In this document: piece after piece, positions 34,565-46,500 of the stretch | Layout of the letters: every line of letters begins with the position of its first letter | How positions within the stretch are numbered: the first letter of the stretch is position 1 | Assembly: GCA_964034945.1 (NCBI GenBank) | Contig: OZ035962.1 | Coordinates: 108,515,534-108,579,533, forward strand | Length of the DNA: 64,000 nt | Source of the DNA: Chrysopilus asiliformis | Lineage: Eukaryota > Arthropoda > Insecta > Diptera > Rhagionidae | Reading direction: 5' to 3' | Program-made: the position numbers and the translations under genes | The notes under the pieces: generated by a model | Databases searched by the model: none | Seen by the model: the letters and a program-made list of their open reading frames with translations, nothing else | Told to the model about the DNA's origin: nothing

Positions 34565-34790
34565 AACAGAACCACCCTGAATATGGACGAACCGAACCGA
34601 AACCAAACCAAACCGAAACCAAACCGAAACCAAACAATTTTTTTTAAATCCCGAAACAAACCAAAACCAATCAAATTTTAACAACAAATGCTGTAACCAA
34701 ATTGTTTAAAAAAATTGGATTGAATAAAACCTATTTTTCGGACTTTAATAAGATTGCAAATTTCAACATGTCAGGCAAAATTTTCTAGTA

Positions 34791-35693
34791 AACATAACAA
34801 AAGCTATAATTGCCAATCTGGCAATCATTGGAGACCCGTATGGTGATATTCATATCAAAATTCGAACAGTTGCACCAAAATTCCACTTTAACCCTAATTG
34901 GAACACCTGGGGAGTTTGAAGACCCCAGACAAATATTTTTGTGAATATCTTTAAAAAAATTTAAGCGTTGAATATGAAATCCTTTGACTTTACAATATGT
35001 AAAATGTCTTAAAAAAATAAAATATAAACATGTTTCACAAATAATTGCTTTGAATTTTAATGGGGTCTTAAAATACCCCAGGTGTGCCGATTCGTATTAA
35101 TTTTAAGGTGTTCCCATAAGGGTTAAAGTCAAACTTTTCAATAAAATTTTTAAAAATTTATTCCAATCAGATTTTGATGTATGGAAGTTTTATGTAGAAT
35201 CATATTCTAAATAACTTTTGTTCTTAAACTTTTTTTATAAGATGCACCGTTTTCGAGATATTCGCAAAAAACGTTTTCGTTCGTATGGAGGACCCCCCTA
35301 ATGGTCAATTTTTGCCCATTAACGAACTTAGGCTTGCATTTTACGAAAAACGAATCTGCGCAAAACTTCAAGTCTCTAGCTCAATCCGTGCGGCCGCAAT
35401 CCACGCCACCGACGGAGAGACGGACGGACGGACAGACAGACGGACAGATGGACGGACGGACAGATGGATAGACGGACAGACGGACAGACGGACAGACGGA
35501 CAGACGGACAGACGAACAAACGGACAGACGGACAGACGGGCAGACGGACAGACGGACGGACATGCGAAAATCATTTTTTTTTATCATTCTAAACACACTG
35601 GTATAATTCATTTTTGTATGTGATGACGGGACCTTGGCGTTACAAACGGTAAGGCAAAGTTAATATACCCTTTGGTTTCACCATACGGGTATA
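34791..35693 (-). mobile_element. DINE-like element, copy 3, interrupted
   Basis: Minus-strand copy with the 5' terminus TATACCCGTATGGTGAAACC at 35693, a GTCC/GTCT microsatellite at about 35415-35565 and the 3' hairpin region (TTGCCAATCTGGCAA reading on the + strand) near 34815. A TTAA-flanked element sits inside at 34892-35122. Confidence 0.8.
34892..35122. mobile_element. TTAA-flanked miniature element nested in the DINE-like copy
   Basis: Ends CCCTAATTGGAACACC and GGTGTTCCCATAAGGG, with TTAA at 34888-34891 and 35123-35126. Like the element at 1732-2006 it has GGGG/CCCC words close to each end (CACCTGGGGAG, ACCCCAGGTG). Because the host element is continuous on both sides, the insertion is younger than the DINE-like copy. 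Confidence 0.8.
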
Positions 35694-35847
35694 AAAAGCC
35701 ACAATAATTAGACGAGTATCACGCCGTTATGGTTCCATTTTGATTATAATTTGTAAAATTTTCGCTCTACAGAGTCCCAAAAAAATTGACGGGTGACAGT
35801 CACTGACACTTGTTACCCTACGCGATTTCTCTCTCACACTCTCGGCA

Positions 35848-35925
35848 CTACAACCGGTTTCTGGCCTCGGCCTGCCGCAATGTCTCTCGCCAAAGGTCCC
35901 GATCACGTGCCGATGTCCACCAATT
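35848..35925 (-). pseudogene. Fragment resembling the C-terminal end of a non-LTR retrotransposon ORF
   Basis: The minus strand reads RDRDLWRETLRQAEAR and stops two residues after RNRL. This pattern (RDR-x-x-W-R then an Arg-rich end) resembles the tail of reverse-transcriptase proteins in non-LTR elements. The fragment is short and the assignment is tentative. Confidence 0.35.
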
Positions 35926-35971
35926 TTGCATCCCAATTCACGATTCCACCTCAGGTTTTACCCCGGATGCT

Positions 35972-36144
35972 GGAGTGGTGTTCCTTACCTTGCTTCAAGC
36001 GTTTGTTTCGAGTTAGAAGAAAAAGTAGTATTCACTGTCTCTGTTTCGACCAAAATAAATGACAGGGCGAAACAGAGAAAGCTATTACCACTTGTCCTTC
36101 TAACTCGAAACAAACACTTGAAACAAGTTACGGAATACCACTCC
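35972..36144. repeat. Imperfect 170-bp palindrome
   Basis: Arms such as GTTTGTTTCGAGTTAGAAG and CTTCTAACTCGAAACAAAC, with further pairing at CTGTTTCG/CGAAACAG, are about 80-85 percent complementary by eye. It sits directly beside the retrotransposon fragments. No target duplication seen. Confidence 0.55.
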
Positions 36145-36301
36145 TGCTTTGCCTTGGGACGGCCGTGCCCCATTCCCCTAAATTTGTAATGTGATTTAGA
36201 ATAAAAAAAATTACTAAAAACACACTTTGATGATTTATTTACATACAGTCATTACAGAGCAACCTCATAGACATTTTAATCGTTAAACAAAATATATATA
36301 A

Positions 36302-37267
36302 TCATTGTAAGAGCAATTGATTCTTTAATGCACTTGACGAGCAGTTGAAATCAATGAAATTGAAATATTTGTTAAACACATGACACATTAACGACAACGG
36401 TGCGTTTTTCCCATAGGATGTCCTTGCGAATTTAACGTAAAAGAAATTAAAGTTTCTTGTATTCCTCGGTTTAGTGTTAATGTCTAATTCTAGCAACAAA
36501 TTAGGAGCATCAACTTCATTTTGCAATAGTTTGAAGATGAACATGCACTGAAGAATTTCGCGTCTCTTCGACAGAGTTGCTAAACCCAACAGTGACAGTC
36601 TTTGTTCATATGGTGGTAAATTCGATGTGTCAAGCCACGGTAGTTTGCGCAAAACAAATTTAAGGAATCTTTTTTGAACACGCTCAAGTCTAAGAATATG
36701 TGTGGTACACGTAGGAGACCAAACAATACAACCATATTCGAGAATAGGTCTTACGAATGCATTATACAGAGATAAAATGGCATATGGATCTGATAGTTCA
36801 GATGAGAATCTTTTGATTAGCGCTAGCTTTCTCGTTGCGTTATTTATTACAAATTCTCGATGAGGTTCAAAAGTTAATTTCTGATCTAGTAACACTCCAA
36901 GGTCTCTGACAGACTCGACTCTTGTCAATAAATTTGAGTTAAAGTTATAACAAATATTTAATAAATTAGAACGACGCGAATAAGTTATAATATTACATTT
37001 ACTTAAATTAAGGACTAGGAAGTTTTTATTGCACCACGTAAAAAAATGGTCAAGGTCAAGCTGTAAAAAGTTAGCATCAATAGTATTGTCAATAGATTTA
37101 AAAATTTTAAAATCGTCGGCATACATTAAAATACGAGAATACTTCAAAACAGCATTTACATCATTTACATATAAAATAAATAAAAGAGGACCAATATGAC
37201 TACCCTGTGGAACACCCGATGACACTAATATTACACTTTGATAAGATCTCTGTAAAATTTCGGGAAA
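36302..37267 (-). mobile_element. 5'-truncated Jockey-like non-LTR retrotransposon (reverse transcriptase)
   Basis: An open minus-strand frame of more than 300 codons holds the C-terminal half of a reverse transcriptase. It has SSGVPQGSHIGPLLFILYVND-type block 4 (shown here in part) and the catalytic YADD in MYADDFKIF. It then has the usual downstream motifs: RDLGVLLDQKLTF, SLYNAFVRPILEYGCIVWSP and RLERVQKRFLKF. The frame continues upstream of GVPQG for about 14 codons to an in-frame stop near 37270, so the fingers, endonuclease and first ORF are missing. Truncation at the 5' end is normal for such elements. The surviving frame is unbroken, which suggests a fairly recent copy. Confidence 0.88.
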
Positions 37268-37279
37268 AAAAATTCAAAC

Positions 37280-38516
37280 TCATAATTTCCCAGTTAATTC
37301 TTACAAATGTCCCATTACAAAAATTATTCGCAATAACACGCATATGAATAATATTTCGTGTGTCCAACGCCTGTTAATGATGTGTCTATTAATATGACAA
37401 ACAAAAATCAAATAATTGGTCTAAAAAAATATCGACAGTTTTTCGGTTATTTTTTCTTGCCGTCACACATTTAACCAGTATATATCTATAGAATAGTCGG
37501 GAAAAGTTAGAGCAATACCGTTTGTTAACGAGCACGCGAAAATGATTGACAAACTTTCGAATTCAGAAAAGTTTTCTTTTTTTCCAAGCGGGCATCTAGA
37601 AAATGTAACAAAAAATAAACTCCATTGTATTTCTAGATAAAGATACATACTTGCTCGTATAATGAGTGATATATAATCTAGTTTCAGTGGCATTATATCA
37701 AGATATTCGGGTACATTGCTCTCTAACGCAAAATGTTTCCCTCGAAAGTAGGAAAAAATTAGGTGAACTTTTATATATACGTGGTGACTTGGAAGTCTGT
37801 ACGATGATTTCGATGATGGCTCATTCCATTAGGAGTACACTAAAGTGCTAAATCGACAAGGTGGAGTCTAATGGGTGGCCGGGTGGCTGATCTACAAGTT
37901 CGAGTGCTTGGAAGGTGGTCGATCTCTAACGAAATTGTAATAATAAACAAAGTTTCAAGATTTTTCCCCTTATTTATTTTTCTCCGGTTCCATTCAGCTT
38001 TTATTAGTTTTTCATTTGATTACGCAGTTTTTCACCTCATCTTACCGTCGATGCTTTGATTTATGGTTTAATGTGAAAATTCAAAAGACACGACGAAGAA
38101 ATTCTTTCATGAATTTTTCGTTCTTTGGAAATAACTTTTTTTTTTTTGCTCCATAGAACTATTGAAAAAATGTTACTGTAGGACATGGCGAATCCTTGTT
38201 CGAGGTATTGATTTAAAATCGACATTGTCATCGATGAAAGGGAAGCTGAACGCAGTGATAGATGATAGTCACACAGATTTCCAATAAGGCAAAAGATTTC
38301 AAGGAATTTCAATTGAGTTAGGTCACTAGTTTCGTTTGAATTATAAAAGATTGTAAGATCGAATGCAATTTGTAAAGAGTATTCAGGCAATATCAATTTT
38401 ATTGATGCGGTAACTAAGCGAATTTAAATTTTGATTTATGGTTTGTAAAATCAAAAATAGATGTATTTTTAATAGCTGTTTTTTTTCAAAGATAAGGTAC
38501 ATAATATTATGATTCA
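37280..38516. other. No gene seen
   Basis: Open frames here are short and without recognisable domains. Confidence 0.4.
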
Positions 38517-39004
38517 CTAGCTTGCATACCCGTCGTTGCCGGGTTAAGTTTTTTCAAATTTTTATTATTTTTTTTTTTTGGTCTATGTTGGAGCTAATCT
38601 TCAGGCCAATCGGTAGTTTCCCCGCGAAAGGGTAACATAAGGGAAGAGCTAAGTTTCGAGATCACTTTACCCCCGCCCCTTACTCCCCCACCTCTCGGAC
38701 TACTTTTTAATGGGTCTATGTTGGGGCTGGACTCCTGACGAACATCTATGCCAAATTTCAGGCCAATCGGTTCAGTAGTTTCCCCGCAAAAGAGGAACAT
38801 AGCGCAAAAACTAAGTTTCGAAATCACTTTACCCCCTCCTCTTACTCCCCCCCCCCCCCACCCATCGCGCTACTTTTCCGTATGCCTATGTTGGAACCAG
38901 AATTACCACAGACACCCATGCCAAATTTCAAGTCAATCGGTTCAGCCGTTTTTGCGTGAAAGAGGAACAGACAGACACCAACTCATTTTTATATATTAGT
39001 ATGA
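38517..39004 (-). mobile_element. Non-autonomous Helitron, family 1, long form
   Basis: Both ends are intact on the minus strand: TCATACTAATATATAAAAATG and CCCGGCAACGACGGG-TATGCAAG-CTAG. The internal unit (AAACTACTGAACCGATTGGC to GGGGGAGTAAG) is doubled relative to the short copies such as 23811-24152. A poly-C run lies inside (about 38849-38860). Confidence 0.85.
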
Positions 39005-40502
39005 TTTAAACGGAGGTTTTTTTTTTAATCAAAAATAACGGCTTTCAATTTTATCCCGAAAACCCAATTTCTAAAATAAAATGTTTTGCATAAAACGCGT
39101 AGCCTTAAATTTGGGTTCTTGTCACGGATTTTTTATCTAGGACCTCGAAAAGTTAAAACTTTTGTTTAAACTCTTTTCTACATCCGAAAATTTTAGGACT
39201 TTTTTTTAAGAAACCGGAACTTTAAAAACCTTTTTTTATAAAAAACCGATCCCAATCGTTTCTATGATCAAATGTGTACCAAACACATTTCTTTTTTATT
39301 CATTTCCAACAAAATGCGCCGCAGGGACAAAACTTTCTACATTTCTTTAAAAGAAATCTCAAGTAATGAAAAATTTTTGGCATTATGCACCAACAATCGC
39401 AAAAATCCTTTTTCGTGATTTTTTGTACGGCCGTTATCTCCCTTTCCCCAGGGATTGGATAAAAAAAAAGATGTTAGTAATTTTTTTGGTAAATAGTCTA
39501 TCTAATAGCAAAAAACTGCATTAAAATCCCTTCAAAATGTCAAGTCATAGAAGTTAAGAGGGCTATAAAGTAAGGGGTGAATTATTTAAATAGGAAACTT
39601 TTTGAACCGATTTTTAGTTAATATAAAATAAGTCACGCTGATTTTCGGCCTTTCAACACCCCCCCCCCCCCCCCTGCCAACTTCTTCGCGGTTTTTTGTC
39701 TGGATTTTAGTACCACTGTAACACAGCCAGAGACTACACACACCCCCGTCTATGTTTCGCTTTTTTGTATAGAAGTATCGCCGTCACAATACCGCAAAAT
39801 CCCCTTCCCCTCTTCCTTCTAAAAGTGTGACGACTGAGAGGTCCAACCCTTAACAGGTGACAGGTAATTAAAACAGTGGGAAACATGGCATTAATTTGAA
39901 AGTAACTAAAATGACATTACCTACAATTGTAGTTCTTGCTGCATTAAAATAAATTATAAATTTCAAACAATTTTAAAGAACTTTAATTTGTTTTCAGGGT
40001 CTTCTGTCTTACCCAAATGGCGTATAACGACTTGGAGCAACATTAAACAAGGATTTCGATAGCGCAGTTTAGAAAAGGGGGAGAAAATTTGCTAAAATTA
40101 ATTACTCCAACGGAATGCACTCCAGTATAATAAGACAATATTGAATAAAACTACAATGGAAGTTGGATGAAAATAAGAAATCCATTTGGACGCCTTCCTG
40201 CTTGCCATTTCGCTCCACGTAAATTGCTATCCATTAAAGTTGAACTGACTTCTTTAAAACTTTTTGACATCCTTTAACTACACAACAAAACACAATGAAA
40301 AATCGTAGATGCATAAATTAACGATGAACTTGTTGATAAATTGCAAACTAAAGAAGTTTCGAAATTGTAAAATGTTTCAAGTGCACAACAGAAATTAATT
40401 GGTTCGGATCGTTCGATTTGTAGCACAGCAGCACATTATCCTTGGAATTTAATTGGCTGTTGAGAAAATTCGTTCATATCGTTTTTATCAAGTGATAACG
40501 TT
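39005..40502. other. Upstream region of the guanylate cyclase gene
   Basis: No gene is recognised. There is a poly-C run at 39658-39674 and a TGCGCCGCAG word at 39315-39324. The promoter and any 5' untranslated exon of the guanylate cyclase should lie here or further upstream, but I cannot point to a specific site. Confidence 0.35.
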
Positions 40503-43500
40503 ATGAAGGGCTTCCTCCAATTGAGACTAATTCTCAAGTTACAAGCAGTTTTATTGCTAATTGATGGGAAATTTCGTGCAACTGCGGAAATCTTTACGCT
40601 TGGATATCTAACCGGTTCACAGAGACGTCCTAGCAATTACGATTATCATAGACCAGGTATTTATCCAAACGCCATGCTTACAAATAGTCATGCGATTTCA
40701 CACCACTAGAATCAAATTGTTTTATTCCACGAATCGCAAGATAATTCTTTCCGTCGTCCTTTTTGCAGGTATCACCATTTCGGGAGCAATTTCGTTAGCA
40801 GTTTCCGAAATAAATGCCGGTAAATTAAAGGAGTACAATCACACGTTGAGATTTTTGGTAGCGGAAACGTATGGCGAGGAAGTCTCAAGCATACGGGAAA
40901 CTGCTGGCCTTTGGACGAAACAAGTGGCAGGATATATTGGACCCCAGGAGACTTGCGTTCACGAAGGTAGAATGGCAGCCGCTTTCAATTTGCCAATGAT
41001 TTCTTATGTAAGTTACTCAGGAAATACTAAAAGATATTTTTTATGTGTTATTTAAGATCTAAGATAATCAAACCATTAAATAAATCTAATTTAACGATTC
41101 GTGTTGCTAGTTCGTAGCAACAACACAAATAATAATGATTTCCTTTTGTTTTTCGGGGAAAATACGTGAAACAGACTTACAAAAGATTTGGTTTTTTCTC
41201 AAAGTTTTTTCTCAAGTATCGATTGTCCGATTTCCCTAAAAGCAATTTATGTCAATATGACATGATTCGCTCTTTGAATATTTAGGTATGTTAAATTAAA
41301 TTTATTTTCTTCAAAGGTTAATAGATCATACTACTAAAATGGCGCAAGAGGTGACATCTTTAACATTTTAAAGGCTCATAAAAATCGAAAAAACATTAAC
41401 GGAAGTAAATTCAGAATTTTTCAAGTATTTTTACTAAGAATTTTTTTTTAATATTTCAACAAATATCGGATGAAAGCCGTAATATAGCAACTCCGAACGG
41501 TATTTCAAAACATTTCTTTGAATATGTTTGTTTTAAAGTGATTCAAATTGAAGGGTCATGTATGCAAGTGTTATGCTAAACATTCTTAGTGCTAACGCAC
41601 ACGCTTCATCTCGTCGCGGTAACTTTTGGTCCTCAAAATGCCTTTCCGACGTACACGCTTCTTCACTTTTTAGTAGGAAAAACTTGTTTACAACAAGCGA
41701 TCGCTCATATGTGTGTGATTCTCATATATGTGTTGTATTTCCAGCTCATTCCCTTTCTAGCCAGCACCGAGGCAACATCAATTGTCACAATAGAAACTGC
41801 CAACAATAGAAGAATAAGGACTGGTAATTTTGTTATTTACCTACCTACCTGAAAAATAAAACTACCTGCAACTGGTATTTCACGATTTGCATTCAATTTT
41901 TGTTTATTTGGGATATGTTTACGAGTCGGTGGCTAAGCACCGACTGACTCAATGAAATTACGCACACATGCATGCTGACGTGCTACACGAGCGACTTCGT
42001 TTGTGTGCGTAAAAGAAGACGAGAAGAACCACAGAACTATATAACATAGAACAACTGTCACCATACAAAGCTCTGCTGAAAAATGGTCCCAAAAGTATTT
42101 CCCTCTTTATCGTACTTGAACGCTCCACTGAACTGTATAAGGTCGCGAAATTCAAATTTAGTTTGCCGCGAAATTCAAATTTCACAAGTTTGAGACTAAA
42201 TTTAGGCGCAAACAAATAACTTTAGCCGCCAACACCATTCCGAAAGTCTATTTTCCTTTGACAGCTCACGGTTTAAACGAGAGGACTATATTTATTTTCA
42301 TACGGTTATCTTGCTCTTACTTGACTCGTTTTGATTCACTGAACTGCATTGAAATGGGACCATTTGAGACAGCAAATCGAGCGATCTAGTATATCTATGA
42401 GAAGAACACTTTTCGAGTGGCAACTTTTCACCTCTTGCCGCACTCGTTTCTTTTCGACAATTTGGTGAAGTTGCGGCATGCTAATGACCGAAAGTTGCTC
42501 CGTGTACGCCCACGCTTAAGGGCATGTCCATAGAAAACATTAAACAGATTTTTGCCTGTCGGACTCCCCTCCCCTAGACCCTTTTTTTGAGAATTCTTCA
42601 TTGAGTATTGTAAGGATAACTCGAATATCCTTTTTCTCTCGTTTTAAAAAGATTATTGGGGGATTTTTGGGATTGCGAATCTCGAATATGAGTAAAGGTC
42701 CTGTAAGCATTACGCTAATATCCTGGTTTCCATGTTTTCGGGTAAATTAACATCGAAGGTCGCTAATATATCGCTAATATATTTTTTCCCTCAAAAAATC
42801 AGCAAAAGGAGGTTTTTGAGGTCGCCGACTATAGCTCGGTCTTCTTGCTACTAGACTTTTATTTTAGCATAAAACTACGTTCGATTTATCTACAAAAAAA
42901 ATCTCTTTTTCACAACCAAAAACTTATAACACTTTAATATCTATAAAATAAATTTTCCCATTAAAGTTCTGCACTCACCGCGACACCTCAAATAAAAAGG
43001 ATTTTCCCACATTCGCCAGGACACGTCCGCCTGACACTCAAATCTCGAAATCGGTAGTTTCCCTACTGCTCGCCTTCAATTGGACTCAGGTACTATTTTG
43101 TTGTAATAAATAAGCATTTCACAGGAAAAATGTATAACAGTACTTAAATTTAAATCGACTGCAAAAGAGTTTCTTGTTTAACAAAAATTTAATCATAATT
43201 TATTCAGGTCACATTCCTCTACTTGGACAAAGCGGACGAGGATTACCGACCAATTGCGGAAACAATTCTATCGGTTTTTCGAATGGCGGGCATCACCATT
43301 AGGGAGACATTAACCTGGAGCACAAACTACCATCATAGATTCTCAGCAAATCCATTCGACGACATCGTGGCAAGAACATTCTCGAATACAAGAAGTAAGT
43401 TTCCCATAATTTAGCATAACATTTTTAACCCTTTACCCGGCAATCCTTTGTCGATGATGGCTTCGGCTTCGTGTTAAAATGTTATTCATGTTTTTTTTTA

Positions 43501-46500
43501 AAACCGATTTTCCATTTGTTGTTGTTGGTTTTCACACTTTCCATCAGTTTATGTGATACTTGGGCACTACTTCGAGCATGTCGGGCTCATGGTTAGCTTG
43601 GAGAATCGTGGACTCTTGCAGAAGGGCGAGTATTTCGTTGTGGGGGTGGACATTGAACAGTACGATATGTCTTCGGCCGGAAGATATTTGCGAGGAACCC
43701 TCTTGGACGATCCCGACTATGTGGCAGAAAGGGCGTTCAGATCGTATCTTGGGATTCTTCCAACGGCTCCAGTAGCTTTCGATGATTTCGCCAAACAGGT
43801 AAGTTCAAAAGATTTTTTATTGATATTTATTTATGTACGCGTATTATTCGTACCTAACACGAAAGTATAGTTTAGAAAGTGGGGATCTTTCATACAGCAT
43901 CATCATTCCTGTTATCGTTATGAACTTACTTTGCATATCTAATTGGCCCATCTATTTCAATTTCTTACTTCGCCCCAAATCTTACATATATTTTTTTCTC
44001 GAAAATGGAAAAAGAGTTTCCTGTTCATTGCACCCTAAGTGTGTGAAATAAGGATATCGCCTATCAGCCACAACAGCTAAGCAAAGTGCGAAAAGTTGTG
44101 ATGAGAATGAGATAAATATTCTCATCAATCAAAGAAAATTTTGTACGCGGAAAATTGTGATTTATTTGCGTTAAATAAATATTTCTCAATTTCATCATCA
44201 CAAGTTCCCGACGTATTCTTTTATACCGTTCCGTCAGTTTGTTTTTGATGGCGTTTGCAATTTTTTTTTCTTCTGTTTGTTTTCTCCGGGAAAATGTCTT
44301 CTCTGTGGTGCCTGTGGAGCCCGAGATACTGAAAGGGCAACAAATAAATGATGGAAATGGATAAAGTCTCTGCCGACACAATCAATAATTTCTTATCCAA
44401 ACAAAATACAGGAGGAAAAAAAAATTTCCGCTATTTCCACAAAACATTTTCCTCATTCTATATACGATTTACAATTGGAAAACTTTCATAATAAAGAGCT
44501 ATTGTGTCGTCGGTTGTTGTCGATGGGTTAATTATTCTTCGAAATCTATAAAATCAAATGAATGGAAATTTTTTGGCCAACAAATTTTATTGATTTTATT
44601 TATAGCCCAAAAAATACAAGTCCGAATTTGCCTAATGTTCAAATTATTGTTATTTTAGGTTGTGTTTACACTTTTTTAAAATGTTTTTCACCCTTTGATC
44701 GGAATCTCCGCTGTTCAAATGCTTTTAATTGGTTAATTAAATTTCAGCATTTTCTAATTTTAGGTTAACAACTTTATGGAATTGCCACCATTTCAATTCC
44801 CCAATCCGTTAAAGTATTTTGGCGTTGATAAACAGGTAATTAAAATAATCTCAACCGAATTTCCCATTTTCCCATTTCCCCATTTTCCCATTCCTTGCCA
44901 GCTTCTCAAACACTTTCTTACAATATTTTAAGGGCAAAACAGAATTAAGGATGTTAAGATTTTAAGAACAACTGGTGTTGTTGCTTAAATTTGTAACCCC
45001 AGCACTGAATTACCCTTTAACAGTCCTTTGAAGTGCAAATTATGTAAAAGTTTAGAGATGTTATATTTAGTTTGCATCTCTTATCTCAGTTAAATTCTAT
45101 CAAAATCTTTAATACTGATAAGAGCAAAAAAGTGTTAATCTTCTTTAATCTTTTGATAAAATTTGCTACAATAAAGTTTGTCTAAGATTTGCTACGAGGC
45201 TGGATTTGTGTTTGTCGGACAAACACAGTCTACAGAGAAAGTCCTGGCTGGCATGTCGGTGTCTGACAAGCATAAGACAAAAAGACGGCGCGGGTTTTGC
45301 TTTTGACTTTTACCCCCTACGAATAATTCGATCTTCTTCCGCCTTTTATCCCTTTCGTTTTGTGGACAAACTGATAAACTCCGTCGCTTCGAACAAAAAA
45401 ATTTGTTCGTAACCGATTGTTTCTGGAATACAAGAGGAATTTCATTAAACAAAGCTCAGTTGTTGTAAAAGTGTAAATCCTTATCTATCCTTTGTTGCAT
45501 TATTAGTAAGCCAAAAGTAAAACTATTTACAATCTTACAAAGCCAACTAAATATACGTCGTTACGTTCTACTGACTTAATGGCTATAACGATTTCTTTTT
45601 GTTCTGTAGATTCCAGCAGAGGCTGCTTACCTGTACGATGCTGTGCACCTTTACGCTGATGCTTTAATTAAAGTACTTCAATCTGATGGTAATCCCCGGA
45701 ACGGAACTGCTATCATAGAAGCTGTCAAAGGAAGTCGATATTACAGTGCGATGGGGTGAGTTTTTAGGGGTTTAATGTATTTGCAATTACATAACATAAG
45801 AAGATTACATTAAAAGAACTGGCATTTGCTATTACTTGTTTTTAAATAAGTCGGGATCAAAAGTTTTAGTTGGTACAACCAAGTCAACTTTAGACATTTT
45901 AAAAATATTCAAATTCTTTGGCTCTTTTTTGTCTTCAATATGGACAAGTTTTACGCAACAGAAAATTAATGCCAAAAAGTTTAATATTGGATATTTTTCG
46001 TCTTATAGCCAAGTTTGGCTAAAAGTAGGGTAACAATATATTTTTTTTGGCTCAATCCGAGACAAGATGAGCGAAGAAGGGTGGGGAGAGAGGTAGGAGA
46101 GCGAGTCTACCTAAACTAGAACACCAACAAAAAAAACAAATTCTATATAGAAAACATAACTTGAAAAAAAACATCAAAAATTAAAAAAATAAAGAAATAT
46201 GCCCCGCAAAAAATTTTTTGGGGGAGGAGGGGAAGATTCCAACTGAATTTTGATGTAAAGATAAGTTATGTAAAATCATATTCTTATCACATTTCATCTT
46301 TACAAATTTTTCAATACAACTCACCGTTTTCGAAAAAATAGAAAAAAAAAGTATTCAGTTTTTTGTATAAGAGAGGGGGAAGCAGTAGTCCAATTGGATT
46401 TTGATGTATGGATGAGTTATGTAAAATTCTATTTTAAACATAATTTACCTTTATAAATTTTTTAATATAACTCACCGTTTTTGAGAAAATTGGAAAAAAA

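Noticed and set aside
44064..44381. Minus-strand frame inside guanylate cyclase intron 5
   Set aside because: Low-complexity Lys-rich reading of AT-rich intron sequence; no support.
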